20,000 nt of DNA, taken from NCBI RefSeq assembly GCF_030272615.1, contig NW_026728920.1, forward strand, positions 250,001-270,000, written 5' to 3'. A program made the translations under genes and the position numbers. Position 1 is the first letter of the stretch. Each line of letters begins with the position of its first letter. Positions 14,465 to 20,000 of this stretch are shown piece after piece. Below the pieces are notes generated by a model. It searched no databases. It saw only the letters and a list, made by a program, of their open reading frames with translations, and was not told where the DNA came from. Origin of the DNA: Cryptomeria japonica. Taxonomy: Eukaryota > Streptophyta > Pinopsida > Cupressales > Cupressaceae.

Positions 14465-17435
14465 TCGCAACCCGATTGCTATGCGGTGAGGCTCCTCGGC
14501 CGCCTCGGAACTATCTGTGTATCAGACGCATCGCGGGATAAGGGGTTGGCAACGGTAGTCGCCCCAAGCGCGTCCGATGCTTGGACCATTCCGAGGCGGC
14601 CCTGAAGCCTCTTCCGTCTAGCCGTTGGGTCCTTCTCGCCGCATCCCTTGCCTCGCACCCCGATTGCTATGCGGTGAGGCTCCTCGGCCGCCTTGGAACT
14701 ATCTGTGTATCAGACGCATCGCGGGATAAGGGGTTGTCACTGGTAGTCGCCCCAAGCGCGTCCGATGCTTGGACCATTCCGAGGCGGCCCTGAAGCCTCT
14801 TCCGTCTAGCCGTTGGGTCCTTCTCGCCGCATCCCTCGACTCGCACCCCGATTGCTATGCGGTGAGGCTCCTCGGCCGCCTTGGAACTATCTGTGTATCG
14901 GACGCGTCGCGGGATAAGGGGTTGTCACTGGTAGTCGCCCCAAGCGCGTCCGATGCTTGGACCATTCCGAGGCGGCCCTGAAGCCTCTTCCGTCTAGCCG
15001 TTGGGTCCTTCTCGCCGCATCCCTCGCCTCGCACCCCGATTGCTATGCGGTGAGGCTCCTCGGCCGCCTTGGAACTATCTGTGTATCGGACGCGTCGCGG
15101 GATAAGGGGTTGTCACTGGTAGTCGCCCCAAGCGCGTGCGATGCATGGACCATTCCCAGGCGGCCCTGAAGCCTCTTCCGTCTAGCCGTTGGGTCCTTCT
15201 CGCCGCATCCCTCGCCTCGCACCCCGATTGCTATGCGGTGAGGCTCCTCGGCCGCCTTGGAACTATCTGTGTATCGGACGCGTCGCGGGATAAGGGGTTG
15301 TCACTGGTAGTCGCCCCAAGCGCGTCCGATGCTTGGACCATTCCGAGGCGGCCCTGAAGCCTCTTCCGTCTAGCCGTTGGGTCCTTCTCGCCGCATCCCT
15401 CGCCTCGCACCCCGATTGCTATGCGGTGAGGCTCCTCGGCCGCCTTGGAACTATCTGTGTATCGGACGCGTCGCGGGATAAGGGGTTGTCACTGGTAGTC
15501 GCCCCAAGCGCGTCCGATGCTTGGACCATTCCGAGGCGGCCCTGAAGCCTCTTCCGTCTAGCCGTTGGGTCCTTCTCGCCGCATCCCTCGCCTCGCACCC
15601 CGATTGCTATGCGGTGAGGCTCCTCGGCCGCCTTGGAACTATCTGTGTATCGGACGCGTCGCGGGATAAGGGGTTGTCACTGGTAGTCGCCCCAAGCGCG
15701 TCCGATGCTTGGACCATTCCGAGGCGGCCCTGAAGCCTCTTCCGTCTAGCCGTTGGGTCCTTCTCGCCGCATCCCTCGCCTCGCACCCCGATTGCTATGC
15801 GGTGAGGCTCCTCGGCCGCCTTGGAACTATCTGTGTATCGGACGCATCGCGGGATAAGGGGTTGTCACTGGTAGTCGCCCCAAGCGCGTCCGATGCTTGG
15901 ACCATTCCGAGGCGGCCCTGAAGCCTCTTCCGTCTAGCCGTTGGGTCCTTCTCGCCGCATCCCTCGCCTCGCACCCCGATTGCTATGCGGTGAGGCTCCT
16001 CGGCCGCCTTGGAACTATCTGTGTATCGGACGCGTCGCGGGATAAGGGGTTGTCACTGGTAGTCGCCCCAAGCGCGTCCGATGCTTGGACCATTCCGAGG
16101 CGGCCCTGAAGCCTCTTCCGTCTAGCCGTTGGGTCCTTCTCGCCGCATCCCTCGCCTCGCACCCCGATTGCTATGCGGTGAGGCTCCTCGGCCGCCTTGG
16201 AACTATCTGTGTATCGGACGCGTCGCGGGATAAGGGGTTGTCACTGGTAGTCGCCCCAAGCGCGTCCGATGCTTGGACCATTCCGAGGCGGACCTGAAGC
16301 CTCTTCCGTCTAGCCGTTGGGTCCTTCTCGCCGCATCCCTCGCCTCGCACCCCGATTGCTATGCGGTGAGGCTCCTCGGCCGCCTTGGAACTATCTGTGT
16401 ATCGGACGCGTCGCGGGATAAGGGGTTGTCACTGGTAGTCGCCCCAAGCGCGTCCGATGCTTGGACCATTCCGAGGCGGCCCTGAAGCCTCTTCCGTCTA
16501 GCCGTTGGGTCCTTCTTGCCGCATCCCTCGCCTCGCACCCCGATTGCTATGCGGTGAGGCTCCTCGGCCGCCTTGGAACTATCTGTGTATCGGACGCGTC
16601 GCGGGATAAGGGGTTGTCACTGGTAGTCGCCCCAAGCGCGTCCGATGCTTGGACCATTCCGAGGCGGCCCTGAAGCCTCTTCCGTCTAGCCGTTGGGTCC
16701 TTCTCGCCGCATCCCTCGCCTCGCACCCCGATTGCTATGCGGTGAGGCTCCTCGGCCGCCTTGGAACTATCTGTGTATCGGACGCATCGCGGGATAAGGG
16801 GTTGTCACTGGTAGTCGCCCCAAGCGCGTCCGATGCTTGGACCATTCCGAGGCGGCCCTGAAGCCTCTTCCGTCTAGCCGTTGGGTCCTTCTCGCCGCAT
16901 CCCTCGCCTCGCACCCCGATTGCTATGCGGTGAGGCTCCTCGGCCGCCTTGGAACTATCTGTGTATCGGACGCGTCGCGGGATAAGGGGTTGTCACTGGT
17001 AGTCGCCCCAAGCGCGTCCGATGCTTGGACCATTCCGAGGCGGACCTGAAGCCTCTTCCGTCTAGCCGTTGGGTCCTTCTCGCCGCATCCCTCGCCTCGC
17101 ACCCCGATTGCTATGCGGTGAGGCTCCTCGGCCGCCTTGGAACTATCTGTGTATCGGACGCGTCGCGGGATAAGGGGTTGTCACTGGTAGTCGCCCCAAG
17201 CGCGTCCGATGCTTGGACCATTCCGAGGCGGCCCTGAAGCCTCTTCCGTCTAGCCGTTGGGTCCTTCTCGCCGCATCCCTCGCCTCGCACCCCGATTGCT
17301 ATGCGGTGAGGCTCCTCGGCCGCCTTGGAACTATCTGTGTATCGGACGCGTCGCGGGATAAGGGGTTGTCACTGGTAGTCGCCCCAAGCGCGTCCGATGC
17401 TTGGACCATTCCGAGGCGGACCTGAAGCCTCTTCC
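14465..17435 (+). repeat. 188-bp tandem array, homogeneous core
   Basis: Sixteen head-to-tail units of 188 bp, marked by GCTTGGACCATTCC at 14579 and every 188 bp after. Unit order is CCCGATTGCTATGCGGTGAG, CTCCTCGGCCGCCTTGG, ACTATCTGTGTATCGGACGC, GTCGCGGGATAAGGGGTTG, CACTGGTAGTCGCCCC, AAGCGCGTCCGATGCTTGG, CCGAGGCGGCCCTGAAGCC, TCTTCCGTCTAGCCGTTGGG and CGCCGCATCCCTCGCCTCGC. Interior units are almost identical, and the outermost ones carry more changes, as expected from unequal exchange. The unit length is not a multiple of three, so each gives only a 70-codon open frame and no protein is implied. Confidence 0.95.
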
Positions 17436-18957
17436 CTCTAGCCGTTGGGGCTTTCTCGCCGCATCCCTCGCCTCGCACCCCGATTGCTATTCGGTGAGGC
17501 TCCTCGGCCGCCTTGGAACTATCTGTGTATCGGACGCATCGCGGGATAAGGGGTTGGCAGTGGTAGTCGCCCCAAGCGCGTCCGATGCTTGGACCATTCC
17601 GAGGCGGCCCTGCAGCCTCTTCCGTCTAGCCGTTGGGGCCATCTCGCTGCATCCCCCACCTCGCACCACGATTGCTATGCGGTGAGGCTCCTTGGCCGCC
17701 TCGGAACTATCTGTGTATCGGACGCATCGCGGGATAAGGGGTTGTCACTGGTAGTCGCCCCAAGCGCGTCCGATGCTTGGACTATTCCGAGGCGGCCCTG
17801 CAGCCTCTTCCGTCTAGCCGTTGGGGCCATCTCGCCGCATCCCCCAGCTCCTCGGCCGCCTCGGAACTATCTGTGTATCGGACGCATCGCGGGATAAGGG
17901 GTTGGCAGTGGTAGTCGCCCCAAGCGCGTCCGATGCTTGGACTATTCCGAGGCGGCCCTGTGGCCTCTTCCGTCTAGCCGTTGGGGCCATCTCGCCGCAT
18001 CCCTCACCTCGCACCCCCATTGCTATGCGGTGAGGCTCCTCGGCCGCCTTGGAACTGTCTTCGTATCGGAAGCATCGCGGGATAAGGGGTTGTCACTGGT
18101 AGTCGCCCCAAGCGCGTCCGATGCTTGGACTATTCCGAGGCGGCCCTGCAGCCTCTTCCGTCTAGCCGTTGGGGCCATCTCGCCGCATCCCCCACCTCGC
18201 ACCCGGATTGCTATGCGGTGAGGCTCCTCGGCCGCCTTGGAACTATCTTCGTATCGGACGCATCGCGGGATAAGGGGTTGTCACTGGTAGTCGCCCCAAG
18301 CGCGTCCGATGCTTGGACTATTCCGACGCGGCCCTGTGGCCTCTTCCGTCTAGCCGTTGGGGCCATCTCGCCGCATCCCCCACCTCGCACCCCGATTGCT
18401 ATGCGGTGAGGCTCCTCGGCCGCCTTGGAACCATCTTCGTATCGGACGCATCGCGGGATGAGGGGTTGTCACTGGTAGTCGCCCCAAGCGCGTCCGATGC
18501 TTGGACCATTCCGAGGCGGCCCTGAAGCCTCTTCCGTCTAGCCGTTGGGGCCTTCCCGCCCCATCCCTCGCCTCGCACCCCCGATTGCTATGCGGTGAGG
18601 CTCCTCGGCCGCCTTGGAACCATCTGTGTATCGGACGCATCGCGGGATAAGGGGTTGGCACTGGTAGTCGCCCCAAGCGCGTCCGATGCTTGGAGCATTC
18701 CGAGGTGGCCCTGAAGCCTCTTCCGTCTAGCCGTTGGGGCCTTCCCGCCCCATCCCTCGCCTCGCACCCCGATTGATATGCGGTGAGGCTCCTCGGCCGC
18801 CTTGGAACTATCTGTGTATCGGACGCATCGCGGGATAAGGGGTTGGCACTGGTAGTCGTCCCAATCGCGTCCGATGCTTGGACCATTCCGAGGCGGCCCT
18901 GCAGCCTCTTCCGTTTAGCCGTCGGGGCCTTCCCGCCGCATCCCTCGCCTCGCATCC
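17436..18957 (+). repeat. 188-bp tandem array, diverged 3' part
   Basis: Eight more units, of 188, 188, 160, 188, 188, 188, 189 and 187 bp or so. They share variants absent from the core (GGGGCCATCTCGCCGC, GGACTATTCC, CTTCGTATCGGA). The unit spanning about 17777-17937 lacks 28 bp (ACCTCGCACC to GGTGAGG). The two units at 18501-18877 carry CCTTCCCGCCCCATCCC. This part was homogenised separately from the core. Confidence 0.93.
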
Positions 18958-19140
18958 CGATTCCTATGCGGTGAGTCTTCTCGGCCGCCGCGGAACTATA
19001 CCTGTTATTGCTACTGCATCCTTCGGCTGGTAACCTCCTCTGCCGCCTTGGAACGTTCTCTTTGTCGGACGCGTCGCGGGATAAGGGGTTGGCACTGGTA
19101 GTCGCCCCAAGCGCGCCCGATGCATAGACCGCTCCGAGTT
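18958..19140 (+). repeat. Decayed 188-bp unit
   Basis: Recognisable as one unit (CCGCCTTGGAACGTTCTC, GGACGCGTCGCGGGATAAGG, CACTGGTAGTCGCCCC), with an insertion around 18999-19040 that duplicates the CCTC-GCCGCC part. Confidence 0.85.
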
Positions 19141-19500
19141 GACCTTGCTTTCAGCCTCTCACATGCATAGACCTCTCTGAGTCGACCCTGCAGCCTCTCA
19201 CGTTTAGCCTTTGGAATCTCGCCTCACAACATGATTGCTATCCTTGATGCATCCCTTGCCTCGAGCCCTGATTGCTTTCTTGGCTGCATCCCTCCTCTCC
19301 TCACAGCCCGGTTGTCATCACTGCTTCATCCGTCGCTTCATGCATTCTGGCTGCTGGGCCCTTCCCACCGCACACCTCGATTGCTATCTCTTCTGCATCA
19401 CACACCCCGATTGCTATCTCTGCTACATCCCTCGGCTCTCACTTCTGCATCCTTCGCCTCCCACCTCGATTGCTATCAATGCTGCATCCGTAACCTCACA
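19141..19500 (+). repeat. Degenerate GATTGCTATC...TGCATCC short repeats
   Basis: Short blocks of about 30-50 bp with GATTGCTATC followed by CTGCATCC and CCTCGCACC variants, near 19229, 19268, 19379, 19409 and 19468. These correspond to the CGCCGCATCCCTCGCCTCGC / CCCGATTGCTATGC joint of the 188-bp unit, so this looks like local amplification of that joint. C+T-rich on the plus strand. Confidence 0.7.
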
Positions 19501-19655
19501 CCCCGATTGCTATGCGGGGAGGCTCCTTGGCCGCCTTGGAAATTTCTGTGTGTCGGACGCACCGCGGGATAAGGGGTTGGCACTGGTAGTCGCCCCAAGT
19601 GCGCCCGATTCTTAGACCGCTTCGAGGTGACCTCGTAGCCTCTTTCGTCCAGGCT
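19501..19655 (+). repeat. Isolated diverged 188-bp-type unit
   Basis: CCCGATTGCTATGCGGGGAG through CGCGGGATAAGGGGTTGGCA to GCCTCTTTCGTCC; a single, clearly homologous but diverged unit. It is the last trace of the family before single-copy sequence. Confidence 0.88.
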
Positions 19656-20000
19656 TCCTGCCTTCAACGCCCTTTTTACACCTCGATTGCTATGCGCGGG
19701 CTCGTTGGCGTCTATCACCTCTCTGCGAAGAGTGGCACGATGATTGTTGGGGTAAATCGTAGCAGTCCGATCTCTGGCCTTGGGCCATTGTGAGGGCTGA
19801 TCGATTTCCTGTGCGCATCTCGTGTTCGCCCAGTAACAGACTCGACGACTTGTAATCGGTCTTGTTCCCGATTGTTCCTGGAGGTAGTCTTCGGAACTCT
19901 TGGATTTGACCTGTCACTCGAACTGTCCTCTTCCGAGGATGCTTGTGTGTGTGTGCTTGTGCCATTTCCTTGGCGGTATTAACGAGATATTAAAGAGCGG
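19656..20000 (+). other. Single-copy sequence, presumed 3' part of 5'ETS
   Basis: No repeat of the window is recognised here except one CTCGATTGCTATGCG at about 19682. A short TGTGTGTGTGTG tract lies at about 19944-19955. Composition is more balanced than in the arrays. No open frame of interest and no 18S sequence is present. In other plants the 3' end of the ETS is the conserved part next to 18S. Confidence 0.5.

Larger units (their letters stand above)
14103..20000 (+). ncRNA. Putative 35S 5' external transcribed spacer (partial)
   Basis: Everything right of the last Pol I start motif should be transcribed as 5'ETS if that promoter is the gene promoter. It includes the leader hairpin, the 188-bp array, decayed repeats and a single-copy end. 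The 18S start (normally TACCTGGTTGATCCTGCCAG) is not reached, so the ETS would be at least 5.9 kb. That is long compared with the 1-3 kb usual in flowering plants. Confidence 0.55.

Noticed and set aside
14579-18530. Series of 70-codon open frames starting MDHSEA, one per 188-bp unit
   Set aside because: The spacing of 188 is not divisible by three and each frame ends in the next unit. They are a repeat artefact in a spacer, not a gene family.
14465-18957. CRISPR-like array
   Set aside because: Units of 188 bp are directly adjacent with no unique spacers, in a plant rDNA context.

Overview
The window is one long stretch of a plant ribosomal-DNA intergenic spacer (IGS). No protein-coding gene can be supported. 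Two signals identify it. First, two identical 118-bp 5S rRNA genes lie on the minus strand at 1091-1208 and 7125-7242. Second, the plant RNA polymerase I start motif TATATAGGGG occurs 13 times on the plus strand between 9971 and 14106, each inside a longer conserved block. The 5S sequence looks gymnosperm or conifer-like from memory of the family. 5S linked inside the 35S unit ('L-type') is known in Ginkgo, Ephedra, podocarps, bryophytes, ferns and some Asteraceae. A gymnosperm is therefore the best guess, and the species is not determined. Neither the 25/26S 3' end nor the 18S 5' end is present, so the spacer plus 5'ETS exceeds 20 kb.

Layout from left to right. (1) 1-6035 and 6036-8497 are a tandem duplication with a 6,034-6,035 bp offset. 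Each copy carries a GC-rich GTGCGCAC-based array, a T-rich module, a 5S gene, an A-rich segment and a C-rich minisatellite. In the left copy the minisatellite stops at a microhomology junction (2451-2463) and switches to more GC-rich array with five further T-rich modules (2464-5888). In the right copy the minisatellite runs on to about 9710. (2) 9711-10910 holds six Pol I promoter copies, mostly in 157-bp units. (3) 10925-11579 is a 38/52-bp array of near-palindromes. (4) 11580-12798 holds four 311-bp promoter units. (5) 12799-13050 holds short repeats of an upstream promoter element. (6) 13085-14464 holds three widely spaced promoters of a second subfamily (ATAACTT instead of ATAGCTT), each followed by a conserved inverted repeat. 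(7) 14465-18957 is a 188-bp tandem array of 24 units, with decayed relatives to 19655. (8) 19656-20000 is single-copy sequence, presumably 5'ETS approaching 18S.

How it fits together: 35S transcription should run left to right, from the promoters at 9971-14106 into 18S beyond the right edge. The 5S genes are read right to left by Pol III, opposite to Pol I. The upstream promoter copies are probably spacer promoters. The copy at 14097 is the best candidate for the gene promoter, which would imply a 5'ETS of at least 5.9 kb containing the 188-bp array. All long open frames in the window come from stop-poor GC-rich repeats.
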